A stretch of 22,170 bases of DNA. It comes from a virus. Location of the stretch: positions 1 to 22,170 of IMG/VR virus record IMGVR_UViG_3300050821_003438; one strand, given 5' to 3'. Under the pieces are notes generated by a model. It did no database searches and was not told the DNA's origin. It saw only the letters and a list, made by a program, of their open reading frames with translations. A program made the position numbers and the translations under genes. Below, in pieces: positions 13,387 to 19,660 of this stretch (the first letter of the stretch is position 1; each line of letters begins with the position of its first letter).

Positions 13387-13407
13387 CTGATGCAACCATT
13401 GCATCAG
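13387..13407. promoter_or_regulatory. palindrome B (GATGCA-N5-TGCATC)
   Basis: Perfect 9-bp arms CTGATGCAA and TTGCATCAG around CCA. Same core and spacing as the palindromes at 11598 and 14654. It ends 11 bp before the ATG at 13419, so it would also fold in the mRNA beside the GAGGA Shine-Dalgarno. Confidence 0.6.
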
Positions 13408-13418
13408 AGGAATTGCCC

Positions 13419-13664
13419 ATGTCGGTCCGTGTCCCGCCGCTCGACTACCGCATCACCGATCCCGCGCAACGCGCTGCTTGGGACCTACTGGGCGTTCTGA
13501 TCACCACCGCTCGCGCACAGATGGGCGACGACGCAGCGTTCTCGGTCATTCTATCCCGCGTGACGCGCGAGCTTCGGCGCGTCGTTGGACCTGATGAAGC
13601 TGCGGCCATCCTGAACGGTCTGGCCGATACCCAGCACGAAGCCGCCAAGGCCGATCTACCATGA
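13419..13664 (+). CDS. helical hypothetical protein
   Basis: 81 aa from the ATG at 13419 after GAGGA; an in-frame TTG two codons earlier is less likely. Contains AQRAAWDLLGVLITTARAQM and SRVTRELRRVVGPDEAAAIL. Overlaps the next gene by ATGA. No family recognised. Confidence 0.6.
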   Translation: MSVRVPPLDYRITDPAQRAAWDLLGVLITTARAQMGDDAAFSVILSRVTRELRRVVGPDEAAAILNGLADTQHEAAKADLP

Positions 13665-13846
13665 CGGCGAACTACCGGCTGACTGACGGCGAGCGGACAA
13701 GCCTGCTGCTTGCCGCGCTCTGCGCTTGTCCTGCCCTGAATCCACCGGCTGACCTGATCAACGCCATCGCCAAGCTGGAAGGCGTCGATACCGTCGTGAC
13801 TGCCTGTCGTGCATACCCGCCGAGGATGGTGATGACGGATGACTGA
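13661..13846 (+). CDS. small hypothetical protein
   Basis: 61 aa; ATGA overlap with the previous gene, 8-bp overlap with the next. Hydrophobic helix LLLAALCACPAL near residues 15-26, then LINAIAKLEGVDTVVTACRA. Function unknown. Confidence 0.5.
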   Translation: MTANYRLTDGERTSLLLAALCACPALNPPADLINAIAKLEGVDTVVTACRAYPPRMVMTDD

Positions 13847-14120
13847 GCCGCGAATGGTCGGCAACAGGCCGACGCCAGGACAGAAGATCACCGAGCTTCA
13901 TTGCTGGGTAGCGACCTATGCTGACGGAACGGAAGGCATCCTCGCAGGCGGCATTAAGGGACTCGGCATTGTCACGCTGATGAGTTCCAAGCGCAGCCAC
14001 GCCGAGAAGATGGCAGGGGCCGCACGCGAGGCGCAGCAGTTGACGAACAACCGGACCATCCATCGCGTCGTCAACGTGCGGCTCGTGACCTTCACGACAA
14101 CGGAAGGCACGCGGCAATGA
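13839..14120 (+). CDS. hypothetical protein
   Basis: 93 aa. Beta-strand-like N-terminal half (HCWVATYADGTEGILAGG), a central helix (RSHAEKMAGAAREAQQL) and a final strand (HRVVNVRLVTFT), suggesting a small alpha/beta fold. Coupled by overlaps on both sides. Not recognised. Confidence 0.55.
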   Translation: MTEPRMVGNRPTPGQKITELHCWVATYADGTEGILAGGIKGLGIVTLMSSKRSHAEKMAGAAREAQQLTNNRTIHRVVNVRLVTFTTTEGTRQ

Positions 14121-14380
14121 CGGTGGTATATGCCTTGCGGCTTGCGGACCTGTCCTGGCTGCGGCTGCGGCTGCAACCGCCTGAAGTCGTGCGGGCGTGT
14201 TCCAGGTGCGGCGAAACGGTCGGCATCCTTCCGGCAGGTCAGCAGGACCTGCATGCTGATCCGGCTGCGATCATCGTCTGCTCGCGTTGCATCACGGCAG
14301 ACGAGAAGCAGCGGGCATCGGCCAGGACCTATGAACTCGGCGCGGCATTCCGGCGCATGTGGTGGAACCTTCAACGATGA
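14117..14380 (+). CDS. zinc-ribbon-like small protein
   Basis: 87 aa. Two knuckles, CSRCGE at about 28-33 and CSRC at about 55-58, form a plausible Cys4 zinc ribbon. The C-terminus is Trp/Arg-rich (FRRMWWNLQR). A nucleic-acid or protein-interaction adaptor is inferred. ATGA overlap with the first of three tiny membrane ORFs. Confidence 0.6.
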   Translation: MTVVYALRLADLSWLRLRLQPPEVVRACSRCGETVGILPAGQQDLHADPAAIIVCSRCITADEKQRASARTYELGAAFRRMWWNLQR

Positions 14381-14496
14381 TCTTCGTCAAGGTCCTGGTC
14401 GGCTGGCTGATGCTGTCCTTCCTGGCGTTGATCTTCTGGCAATGGTTGCTCGCCAAGCGGGACCGCGACTGGCGGAACAGCAGGCGGCGGTGGTGA
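14377..14496 (+). CDS. micro-membrane protein 1
   Basis: 39 aa translated by hand. One hydrophobic helix (residues 2-26, ending FWQWLLAK), followed by a strongly basic tail (RDRDWRNSRRRW). The start overlaps the previous stop (ATGA) and its stop overlaps the next start (GTGA). Size and topology fit a small holin, Rz-like or toxin-type peptide, with no further proof. Confidence 0.5.
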   Translation: MIFVKVLVGWLMLSFLALIFWQWLLAKRDRDWRNSRRRW

Positions 14497-14564
14497 TCTT
14501 CTGGCTGCTGGTCAGCCTGTCAGTGGTCCTGGTCGTCCATCTGATCCGGCATGGCCGGCTGTGA
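14493..14564 (+). CDS. micro-membrane protein 2
   Basis: 23 aa: VIFWLLVSLSVVLVVHLIRH plus GRL, one transmembrane helix and a short basic end. GTG start overlapping the previous TGA. The first 16 nt repeat those of the next ORF, suggesting local duplication. Confidence 0.4.
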   Translation: MIFWLLVSLSVVLVVHLIRHGRL

Positions 14565-14641
14565 TCTTCTGGCTGATCCTGGCTGGCTGGGCCGGCTGGC
14601 TGATCCTGGCCGGCTGGCTTGTCTGGATGCTGCGACGGTGA
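14561..14641 (+). CDS. micro-membrane protein 3
   Basis: 26 aa: VIFWLILAGWAGWLILAGWL then VWMLRR. The Trp-Leu-Ile-Leu-Ala-Gly repeat gives a Trp/Gly-rich transmembrane helix. GTG start overlapping the previous TGA; the start sequence GTGATCTTCTGGCTG is shared with the ORF at 14493. Confidence 0.4.
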   Translation: MIFWLILAGWAGWLILAGWLVWMLRR

Positions 14642-14944
14642 CGAAATCCCCAGGATGCAAGCCATGCATCAGACGGTCAGCAGACCTGCCAACCTTATAT
14701 CAGACCTTATATACTGCGGGCCGATCTTCGGCCTAACACGCTGAGTCCGTTGGGCTATTCCCGGATTTCTGCGTTATTCACCACAACGCCGGCGCTTCTG
14801 CGCATGGTATTGCCTGACCGTCTAGGGCATTGAAAACCCACATTTAACGCCGTAAAGAATGCACCGGGGCATGCCTCGGCCTGCCTGCACACCTGATTGA
14901 CCTTATACGACCCTTATACGACCACCCACCAAGGAGCCTAGACC
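14642..14944. promoter_or_regulatory. 303-bp non-coding region with paired CCTTATA repeats
   Basis: No convincing gene. It holds palindrome C (14654-14670), a pair ACCTTATAT (14692-14700 and 14704-14712, period 12), a hairpin GGCCGA-TCT-TCGGCC (14719-14733) and a tandem CCTTATACGACC (14901-14912 and 14912-14923, period 11) just before AAGGAG. The CTTATA elements could be -10 boxes or operator half-sites; I see no strong -35. The region probably starts a new transcript for the 91-aa, H1-like and integrase genes. Confidence 0.5.
14654..14670. promoter_or_regulatory. palindrome C (GATGCA-N5-TGCATC)
   Basis: 6-bp arms GATGCA and TGCATC around AGCCA, 13 bp after the last micro-ORF. It is not close to a start codon, unlike copies A and B, which favours a DNA operator over an mRNA hairpin for the family. 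Confidence 0.55.
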
Positions 14945-15220
14945 ATGACTGACCAGACCATGACTGATCGCTTCGTTGATGATGTCCTGTCCTGCCTGCG
15001 GGGGACCTATCAGGCAGAAGACGGCAAGCTGTTTCAGGGGGCATCAATCAGCTTCCTGCTCAGTGAGATGCATGACAAGCGGTGGACCGGACTCGGCAAC
15101 TTGAATGACTTCGAGAACCTGCTGGAACAGCAAGGCTTCGTGGTCCGTCAAGGCAAGCCGGGGCGTTGGTATCGGACCGGCTGGAAATATGCCGGTCATG
15201 CCCGCGTCGTGACTGTCTGA
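14945..15220 (+). CDS. hypothetical protein
   Basis: 91 aa with AAGGAG 8 nt upstream. It looks like a small winged helix or nucleic-acid-binding fold: SISFLLSEMHDKRW, then NDFENLLEQQGFVVRQGKPGRWYRTGW. First gene after the 303-bp control region. No family recognised. Confidence 0.6.
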   Translation: MTDQTMTDRFVDDVLSCLRGTYQAEDGKLFQGASISFLLSEMHDKRWTGLGNLNDFENLLEQQGFVVRQGKPGRWYRTGWKYAGHARVVTV

Positions 15221-15257
15221 CGTGCCTGCAACCTTCAACAATCCCACCAAGGAAACC

Positions 15258-16049
15258 ATGACCATGACCAAGTTTTACCAAGCTACAGACGGCAAGATCA
15301 CCGTGTTTCGGGCAACTGCCTCGGGCCGTGCCTACCAGTCAGCCCTGAAGCTGCGGAACGGCGTCAGCTTCAGTGCCACCCCGGCAAACCTGATGGAAGG
15401 GGCAATGCCAGCCGTGGAAATCACCAAGGGTGAGTATGATGCCCTGGTGGCTCTGAAGGCAGAACGGCTGAGGGCTTCTGGCACCAAGGGATACACCAAG
15501 CCGTCAGATAGCTGGGTCTTCAATGCCAGCCTGCCGGCAACTGAGAAGCAACTGAAGGGGGCAGCCGCCAACCTGTCGGCGGTGATCAACAAGCCCTTTC
15601 GGGACGTTGCCAAGGCTGCCAAGGTCCTGACCGGCGCTCGCGGTCGCGTCCAGGCTGCCAAGGCGGCTGCGGCTGCCAAGCCGGCTGTGCTGCCCCTGAC
15701 CGCTGCCGAGAAGGCTGCCAGCAAGGCACGGAAGACCTATGCCAAGCTGACCGCCAAGGCCGAGAAGGTTGCGGCCAAGGCTGCCAAGGTCAACGGCAAG
15801 CCGGCACCCCGCGAAGGGTCCTTCCAGGCTGCCATGGTGAAGGTGCTGGTCAGGCCGCAGGGTGCGACCCGGCCCGAGATGCAGAAGGCAGCCGGATCGA
15901 AGACCATGCCGAACGCCCACTTCCTGAACTTGATGGCGGATCGGTTCGGCTACGAGTGCTACGCCGACAAGGCCGACCGGTCGGATGTCCTGGTCTACCA
16001 GTTCGTCCTGCCCGGTGCGAAGCCGACCGCCTATGGGGAGGAAGGCTGA
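15258..16049 (+). CDS. histone-H1-like Lys/Ala-rich protein with C-terminal winged-helix-like domain
   Basis: 263 aa from the ATG at 15258 (ATG 15264 also possible) with AAGGAAA upstream. Residues about 1-125 are an unrecognised folded domain. Residues about 126-195 are very rich in Lys and Ala (VQAAKAAAAAKPAV, KAEKVAAKAAKVNGKPAP), like eukaryotic H1 tails and bacterial Hc1/AlgP-type proteins. The final 65 residues (SFQAAMVKVLVRPQGATRPE, then MPNAHFLNLMADRFGYEC) resemble a winged helix. Nucleoid binding or DNA compaction is inferred. A strong terminator follows 34 bp after the stop. Confidence 0.7.
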   Translation: MTMTKFYQATDGKITVFRATASGRAYQSALKLRNGVSFSATPANLMEGAMPAVEITKGEYDALVALKAERLRASGTKGYTKPSDSWVFNASLPATEKQLKGAAANLSAVINKPFRDVAKAAKVLTGARGRVQAAKAAAAAKPAVLPLTAAEKAASKARKTYAKLTAKAEKVAAKAAKVNGKPAPREGSFQAAMVKVLVRPQGATRPEMQKAAGSKTMPNAHFLNLMADRFGYECYADKADRSDVLVYQFVLPGAKPTAYGEEG

Positions 16050-16083
16050 TCAGGACTGGCCGGAAGACCTGGACCAAAACACG

Positions 16084-16120
16084 AACGGCGCGACCCCGGC
16101 CAGGGCGCGCCGTTCTTTTC
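16084..16120 (+). terminator. rho-independent terminator after the H1-like gene
   Basis: AACGGCGCG (16084-16092) pairs perfectly with CGCGCCGTT (16106-16114), followed by CTTTTC. It separates the H1-like gene from the integrase block. Confidence 0.8.
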
Positions 16121-16149
16121 ATTCCCACTACCCACCAAGGATTGCCGAA

Positions 16150-16335
16150 ATGAAGACCATCACCACAGCAGTTTCTGCCATCGAGCGCAAGGTTCGTGAC
16201 TCGCTGGCATTGTTGCAGGAAGTGCCGGCTCCCGTCTTGCGGTTGCCGGTCATATCGCATGAAGACGTTCTGCACATTCTGGATTGCGAAATGCCGGCAT
16301 CGTGCGAAACTTGCATCAGGAGGGCCGCGCGATGA
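16150..16335 (+). CDS. small cysteine-containing hypothetical protein
   Basis: 61 aa from the ATG at 16150 with AAGGA upstream. Helical first half (VSAIERKVRDSLALLQEV), and a C-terminal DCEMPASCETCIRR with three cysteines. ATGA overlap with the integrase suggests co-translation and perhaps a role as an integrase partner. Not recognised. Confidence 0.55.
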   Translation: MKTITTAVSAIERKVRDSLALLQEVPAPVLRLPVISHEDVLHILDCEMPASCETCIRRAAR

Positions 16336-17630
16336 GCAAAGGATCAGACGTTAACCTGCGTGCCAGGAACGCCAAGGCACCGTCCAGAGTGTCCTTCAAC
16401 GACTACTGCGGCGGACTGTTCCTGAACACCAGCAAGGCCGGAACCAAGTCATGGCGTGTCGGCTATTTCTTCAACCGGCAATTCCGCATGGCGGTGCTCG
16501 GCTACTATCCCGAGATGACGCCAAGCGAAGCCAGGACCGCACGGCTGGACATCCGCGCCAAGGTCAGCGCGGGCGTCGATCCTGTCCTGGCGCAACGGGT
16601 CCAGAAGGCAGCCACGATGGCCAAGCAGGGCAACACGGTGAAGCTGGTAGCGGCTGACTGGCTGGCATGGGGCAAGTCGAAAGGCGGCGGCGGCTGGTCG
16701 GACAACTACACGCCCCAGGTTGAACGCCGGCTGGCAAAGCATGTCTTCCCGAAGATTGGCGACCTGCCGGTTGCCATGGTCACCGAACAGGACATCAAGG
16801 GAGTCATTGACCGGCTGGAAAAGGAACTCGATCAGCATGCGCAGGCGGTCCATGTCAGGCAGCACCTGCAATGCCTGTTCGACTACGCACGCGACCACAA
16901 GTTCGTTCCCGAGAACATTGTCAGGACCATCGGTCGTTGGCTGCCGCAACGGAAGCGCGGCGACGTGCGTGAAAAGAAACAGCCGCGCGTCGGGACCATC
17001 GAGGAAGCAAGGCAGGTCTTGCAAGCCATGGAGGCCGCGACTGCAAGCCCCTTCCTGAAGCTCGCGCATCGGCTGATTGCCTTAACAGCGGTTCGCAAGA
17101 TGGAAGCGGTGGACGCGACCTGGAGCGAGTTTGACGAGGCAATGAAGACCTGGACCATACCGGGCGAACGGATGAAGGGCCGGCGCGGACACAAGGAGGA
17201 CCATGTGATCCCGCTGACCTTCCAGGCATTGCAGGTCTTCCAGGCGGCTCGCGCCCTGGCTGACGTTCAAGGCATCAAATCGGAAAGGGTTTTTCCGGTC
17301 ATGAATCGCACGTCGCTCAACGACATGATGGAACGGGTCCTTCCCCGCATCGGTCTTGACGGCAAGCATACTCTCCACGGGTGGCGTGGAACCTTCTCGA
17401 CAATCCAGAACACGGAGGACCCTGGAGCCGAGATGCTGATCGAAGTGATGCTGGCGCATCGAACCAAGTCATATGTCGCCAGTCGCTATGACGACTCGAA
17501 ACACCTTGCAGCGCGGCTGGAGATCGCGCGCAAGTGGGCTGACAAGTTACTCGACGGCATGCCTTCAGCCTTCCAGGTTGCCGGCATCAAGCAGCAAGGC
17601 AACGTCGTGCCATTCCGGCAGGTTGCCTGA
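16332..17630 (+). CDS. int: tyrosine-type (P4-like) integrase
   Basis: 432 aa from the ATG at 16332, coupled to the upstream gene by ATGA. The N-terminus has the arm-type DUF4102 domain (GGLFLNTSKAGTKSWRVGYF, then LGYYPEMTPSEARTARL). The core-binding domain spans about 105-200. The catalytic set is complete by my count: Arg255 (TAVRKMEA), His349 and Arg352 (LHGWRGTFST), His376 (LAHRTKS) and the nucleophile Tyr386 (ASRYDDS). It integrates and, with an accessory factor, excises the phage genome by site-specific recombination. No tRNA gene or att core is evident beside it. Confidence 0.92.
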   Translation: MSKGSDVNLRARNAKAPSRVSFNDYCGGLFLNTSKAGTKSWRVGYFFNRQFRMAVLGYYPEMTPSEARTARLDIRAKVSAGVDPVLAQRVQKAATMAKQGNTVKLVAADWLAWGKSKGGGGWSDNYTPQVERRLAKHVFPKIGDLPVAMVTEQDIKGVIDRLEKELDQHAQAVHVRQHLQCLFDYARDHKFVPENIVRTIGRWLPQRKRGDVREKKQPRVGTIEEARQVLQAMEAATASPFLKLAHRLIALTAVRKMEAVDATWSEFDEAMKTWTIPGERMKGRRGHKEDHVIPLTFQALQVFQAARALADVQGIKSERVFPVMNRTSLNDMMERVLPRIGLDGKHTLHGWRGTFSTIQNTEDPGAEMLIEVMLAHRTKSYVASRYDDSKHLAARLEIARKWADKLLDGMPSAFQVAGIKQQGNVVPFRQVA

Positions 17631-17647
17631 AACACAGAAAGGACACG

Positions 17648-17947
17648 GTGCTTAAAATGTGGATCAAGAATGACATGCAGCAAGCCATCGAAAAGGTTGC
17701 TCGCATCTTCTACGTCGACTCGTCGATGACGAAAGCCTGGAACGAGCACAGGAAGGAAGGCGAGCCGCGCCTGATGACTGGCTGGTGCTGGGAAGCCAAG
17801 ACTGGCGGACGGCATCAGGCAGGCTTTAAGACGCCGACAGTCGCATACATCGACTGCTGGTATCACCTCGTCGCTGAAGCTGAACCGCCAAAGATCAGCC
17901 GCAGCCGCGCCAGACTCAACGTCGTTTCAGATAGGAAGGCCGCATAA
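17648..17947 (+). CDS. hypothetical protein downstream of integrase
   Basis: 99 aa from the GTG at 17648 behind AAAGGA (ATG at 17657 also possible). Contains EKVARIFYVDSSMTKAWNEH and a Trp/Cys-rich MTGWCWEAKTGGRHQAGFK. Basic tail. Ends directly before the repressor gene. No family recognised. Confidence 0.6.
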   Translation: MLKMWIKNDMQQAIEKVARIFYVDSSMTKAWNEHRKEGEPRLMTGWCWEAKTGGRHQAGFKTPTVAYIDCWYHLVAEAEPPKISRSRARLNVVSDRKAA

Positions 17948-18427
17948 ATGCCTGAAGCAACCCCGGCCCAGATTGCTTCGCTTGGTCATGTCGCTGCACT
18001 GCTACGCCGCGAACTGGAAAAGCGGGAGTGGTCTGTCGCCGACTTCCATCGTGCCATTGGCGAGGATGTCAAAAGCACGCGCGCCTATGCCTGGATGAAT
18101 TGCCGCTCCAGGATCACGGATCAATACCGTCCGAAGATCGCCAAGGCCCTTGGCGTGAAGGAGTCAGACCTGATGCCGCGCGAGCTTACCCAGGCAGTCA
18201 TCACCGCGCCGGTATCTGAAGCCAAGCTGCGGGCCGTCCAGGTAGCGTCAAGCATGCCGGCACGCACGCTGGCACCGAGCGGCGATGTCCTGGCGTTCAA
18301 CGTCAATGCAGACGGCAATGCGCGGCTGCGCCTGGATGTCACGCTACCGCTGGAGCAGGGGAGCAAGGTCCTGCGGCTGCTGCTGGACCACATCAGCCTA
18401 TCTGCAACGGCTGGAGATGAAGCATGA
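17948..18427 (+). CDS. Cro/C1-type HTH regulator
   Basis: 159 aa. HTH_XRE-like N-terminus: LGHVAALLRRELEKREWSVA, DFHRAIGEDVKSTRAYAWMN, then KIAKALGVKESDLMP, where the usual second helix is partly atypical. The C-terminal half has strands (VLAFNVNADGNARLRLDVTL) that could dimerise; there is no LexA-type protease. Possibly the lysogeny repressor, placed after the integrase instead of opposite Cro. Overlaps the next gene by ATGA. Confidence 0.7.
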   Translation: MPEATPAQIASLGHVAALLRRELEKREWSVADFHRAIGEDVKSTRAYAWMNCRSRITDQYRPKIAKALGVKESDLMPRELTQAVITAPVSEAKLRAVQVASSMPARTLAPSGDVLAFNVNADGNARLRLDVTLPLEQGSKVLRLLLDHISLSATAGDEA

Positions 18428-18657
18428 GCGCGACGTCGCCTCTCCCCACGGCTGAACAGGTCCAGCGTGCGAAATGGGACCTGCTGCTGACTGACCTGGA
18501 ATACCGAGCCGAACAGGTCCGCCAGATCAAAGCGACGCCGGCCAGGATCGAGGTGCTGAAACTGGCGCTAACCGCCATCACGTCTGCCGTTGCATTGATT
18601 GGCGGCATAGCTGGCGGGACGGTCTGGCTGCTGCACGCCATCGGCTATCTTCACTGA
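18424..18657 (+). CDS. small single-pass membrane protein
   Basis: 77 aa. A charged helix (residues about 8-45, coiled-coil-like, EYRAEQVRQIKATPARIEVL) precedes one hydrophobic segment (ALTAITSAVALIGGIAGGTV, about 48-70). The last gene of the rightward operon, 20 bp before the terminator. It could be a superinfection-exclusion or lysis-related protein; not recognised. Confidence 0.6.
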   Translation: MSATSPLPTAEQVQRAKWDLLLTDLEYRAEQVRQIKATPARIEVLKLALTAITSAVALIGGIAGGTVWLLHAIGYLH

Positions 18658-18677
18658 ACCTGCAAGACTGACTGCCA

Positions 18678-18709
18678 GGGGGCGGGGAGCAATCCTTGCC
18701 CCCTTTTTT
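18678..18709 (+). terminator. terminator ending the rightward operon
   Basis: GGGGGC (18678-18683) and GCCCCC (18698-18703) form the stem, followed by six T residues. The stop of the leftward lysis operon falls within the T run, so the two operons converge here. Confidence 0.8.
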
Positions 18710-18965
18710 ATTCTCGCGGCTGGCGCGGCTGGCCCATGACGATGGCGACCAGCACGGGGATGGTTTCCGCCAGGAATTCGCGGAAGACCATCGGCCATGG
18801 CCGGTCCAGGCATTCGGGGATGATCCAGATCGCGCAGCGGATTGCCGTCACGCCAGCCGCGAGGCACGGCACCACGATCAGGATTGCCAGCAACACCATC
18901 GCCCATCGGGCAGGATCGAACGGCGGTCTAGGCGGTGGGGGCGGGGTCGGCGGTGACGATGACAT
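18708..18965 (-). CDS. candidate holin, two membrane segments
   Basis: 85 aa from the ATG at 18965. A Pro-rich N-terminus (SPPTPPPPPRPP) precedes hydrophobic segments at about 21-42 (WAMVLLAILIVVPCLAAG) and about 64-79 (FLAETIPVLVAIVMG). Downstream of the lysin-like gene in the same operon and overlapping it by 38 bp; this position and topology fit a holin. No sequence family recognised. Confidence 0.55.
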   Translation of the reverse strand: MSSSPPTPPPPPRPPFDPARWAMVLLAILIVVPCLAAGVTAIRCAIWIIPECLDRPWPMVFREFLAETIPVLVAIVMGQPRQPRE

Positions 18966-19320
18966 GATACGCATCACCATCATTGACCGGCTGACCCTTG
19001 CCGGCGCGGTAGCGGATCACCCGCTGCTGGACAGGATGCCCCAGCCACTGATCGTAGACCAGCAAGCCGTCGCTATGCCGCGCGATCAGGATGGCAGCAT
19101 GGGACCTGCCGTCTGTGTGGTTGCCGTAGCGGTCGTCGGCGTCGTTGAAGGTCGCAATGGCCAGACCTGCCTGCGAGGCGTCCATGGTCCTGACCTTCTG
19201 GCCACGCCGCCAGCCTGACGTGTGGGGCGCGCCGGATGCCTGACGGACGAAGGCCACGCAATGGCCGTCGCCCACGACCTGGAAGATGAAGGCTTCGGGC
19301 CGGCTTGCCGTCCAGATCAT
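18928..19320 (-). CDS. BPSL0067-family (NlpC/CHAP-like) peptidase, probable lysin
   Basis: 130 aa from the ATG at 19320; the longer open frame upstream overlaps other genes. Family features are GDGHCVAFVRQASGAPHTSG at about 17-36 with the likely nucleophile Cys21, GWRRGQKV, LAIATFNDADDRYGN at about 53-67, the second catalytic residue His74 (RSHAAILI) and VYDQWLGHPV. These small cysteine-peptidase or amidase-like proteins occur in phages and type VI secretion loci and are thought to cut peptidoglycan. No signal peptide, so release would need a holin, for which the next gene is a candidate. Confidence 0.75.
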   Translation of the reverse strand: MIWTASRPEAFIFQVVGDGHCVAFVRQASGAPHTSGWRRGQKVRTMDASQAGLAIATFNDADDRYGNHTDGRSHAAILIARHSDGLLVYDQWLGHPVQQRVIRYRAGKGQPVNDGDAYHVIVTADPAPTA

Positions 19321-19439
19321 GGCCGGGTCCTGGCAGCGCCTGGAGGCCGGCTGGAGCCGTCCAGGTCCAGGTATGGCCGGCCAGGACCTGGAAGCCCTGG
19401 AGCGCAGCCGGAGGCCGGCCAGGACCCCGATTCGATCAT
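19317..19439 (-). CDS. bridging Pro/Gly-rich ORF in CCWGG-rich DNA
   Basis: 40 aa (MIESGSWPASGCAPGLPGPG at its start, then Arg/Pro-rich). Both ends are ATGA overlaps with the neighbouring genes, so ribosomes could pass continuously from the 74-aa gene to the lysin. The DNA contains eight CCWGG sites in about 110 bp. The peptide itself may not matter. Confidence 0.35.
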   Translation of the reverse strand: MIESGSWPASGCAPGLPGPGRPYLDLDGSSRPPGAARTRP

Positions 19440-19660
19440 GCCGCGTCGTCCCGCTCCAGGCTTTCCCGCAGGATGGCTTCCTGGACCAGCCGCAGGCGGG
19501 CCCGAGCGATCCGTCTGGTCTGCCAGATCGCCTCGACCCTGGTGCGGTCATTCCTGGCCACGCCTGCCTGATCAACGGCTGCCAGCAGGTCCAGCAGGTC
19601 TGACCGCTGCATGGCCGGCAGGCTATGCCACCAGCCGGGAACCTGACCCATCTTGCTCAT
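19436..19660 (-). CDS. small hypothetical protein after the tail fibre
   Basis: 74 aa. Helical and Arg-rich (SDLLDLLAAVDQAGVARNDR, then TRRIARARLRLVQEAILRES). The start overlaps the tail-fibre stop (ATGA). It may be a fibre assembly or lysis-accessory protein by position; no family recognised. Confidence 0.6.
   Translation of the reverse strand: MSKMGQVPGWWHSLPAMQRSDLLDLLAAVDQAGVARNDRTRVEAIWQTRRIARARLRLVQEAILRESLERDDAA

Noticed and set aside
17631-18700. attP site beside the integrase
   Set aside because: No tRNA-like 3' end or convincing core duplication can be recognised by eye; would need comparison with the host attachment site.
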